NCBI RefSeq assembly: GCF_000002995.4
Contig: NW_025062475.1
Span: 4,564,528-4,628,527, forward strand
DNA length: 64,000 bases
Origin: Brugia malayi
Taxonomy: Eukaryota; Nematoda; Chromadorea; Rhabditida; Onchocercidae
Direction of reading: 5' to 3'
The notes below the pieces were generated by a model, which did not search any database, was not told the origin of the DNA, and worked only from the letters and a program-made list of their open reading frames with translations. The translations under genes and the position numbers were made by a program. Shown piece by piece: positions 63,501-64,000 of the stretch (positions are counted from its first letter, which is position 1; the number at the start of each line of letters is the position of its first letter).

Positions 63501-64000
63501 AAATTATTTAATTATCAAAAAAAAAATTGGAGTGGATAGGAAAAAAGATGCAAATAGATGTAAATATAATAAAATGAAACCAAATGAAATTAATCAGAAT
63601 CAGGATTGATTATTAAAATTGCCATGAACCAATTTTAAAAATTAATTTGAAAACAATTTAATGAAAAAATTTGAATTTTGTTGCATATATTTGAGATTAG
63701 AAAAACAGTTTAATTTAAGTGATTTAAATAAATAATTTAGATGACTTTTTTATTTTACCACACTTTTTATTTTTCCCAACAATTAATTTTTTGCTAAAAT
63801 TTTTTTTTAACTTCGTAATGTTATCTTTAATTCATTTCTGAAATTGGTGCTTGTAATTTCAATAATCCGTTCTAATTTTGATAATTTCATTTATCCTCTT
63901 TTCTTAAAAAAAATATTCACTCTAATTTGTTGGATTTAATTTTTTTTTTTGGACATTTTTTTGGAATGAACAGTTTATCCATACTTTTTTTCAATTAATT
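60574..64000. other. Intron 3 of the caudal gene, open at the right edge
   Basis: AT-rich sequence with poly-A/T blocks (60640-60745, a self-complementary A/T stretch), (TTA)n tracts (61700-61755, 62718-62830) and no exon encoding the expected RRAKDRR-type end of the homeodomain. One phase-compatible 57-base candidate exon (61240-61296) is listed separately. A 29-residue open frame at 61402-61491 has no acceptor and is not called. Confidence 0.5.
61240..61296 (+). other. Candidate alternative exon within the caudal homeodomain
   Basis: Bounded by TAATATTTTAG and a GTAAAT donor, these 57 bases are an exact multiple of three, and their phase (2 in, 2 out) matches the end of exon 3. Inclusion would read N-S-RQSVFVNQDNEESLHVSL and then return to the same phase, splitting recognition helix 3 after WFQN. 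Skipping would leave the normal homeodomain. There is no start or stop inside. It is supported only by splice signals and phase, and could be chance. Confidence 0.3.

Noticed and set aside
1..64000. Search by eye for tRNA, rRNA, CRISPR arrays, bacterial operons or Wolbachia inserts
   Set aside because: No tRNA B-box with matching arms, no rRNA-like block, no spaced direct repeats and no bacterial-type gene cluster were seen.

Overview
The window is nuclear DNA from a nematode, most likely a filarial or related clade III parasite. It is strongly AT-rich, with many poly-A/T, (TTA)n and (TA)n tracts. Genes have short exons and introns from about 70 bp to over 2 kb, with pyrimidine-rich ...TTTTAG or TTTCAG acceptors. 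The proteins are clearly animal, and the caudal and CDK5-activator proteins look nematode-like. A fragment of mitochondrial cox2 with T/G-rich nematode codon use lies in the nuclear sequence. The species cannot be fixed from this.

Layout. 1-4519: mostly non-coding, with weak exon-like pieces at the left edge and a pentanucleotide array near 1.1 kb. 4520-12996 (+): CDK5 activator (p35 family), six exons. 12997-17276: intergenic. 17277-21092 (+): MADF-domain protein, nine exons. 21093-35564: an accessory block holding a 2,699-bp inverted duplication (24030-26728 and 31254-33952), a further direct copy, older diverged copies, a ten-exon orphan secreted protein (26537-29405, +) and a small cysteine-rich secreted protein (34290-35564, -). 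35565-40482: decayed sequence with orphan open frames, a foldback element (36933-37696), a possible copper-transporter relic and the cox2 fragment (39162-39356).

From 40483 to 52792 four conserved housekeeping genes lie on the + strand: pyridoxamine 5'-phosphate oxidase, ARPC4, EMC7 and ARL6/BBS3. From 57158 a caudal-type homeobox gene (pal-1/Cdx) runs to the right. Its homeodomain is cut after WFQN-R, and the final exon was not found before 64000.

The conserved genes serve unrelated cell functions: kinase activation, vitamin B6 metabolism, actin nucleation, membrane-protein insertion, a ciliary GTPase and posterior patterning. There is no evidence that they form one system. The most unusual part is the palindromic duplication that copied the promoter and signal-peptide exon of the orphan secreted gene. 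Exon coordinates were derived by hand from splice consensus and reading-frame continuity. For every complete gene model the summed exon length is a multiple of three.
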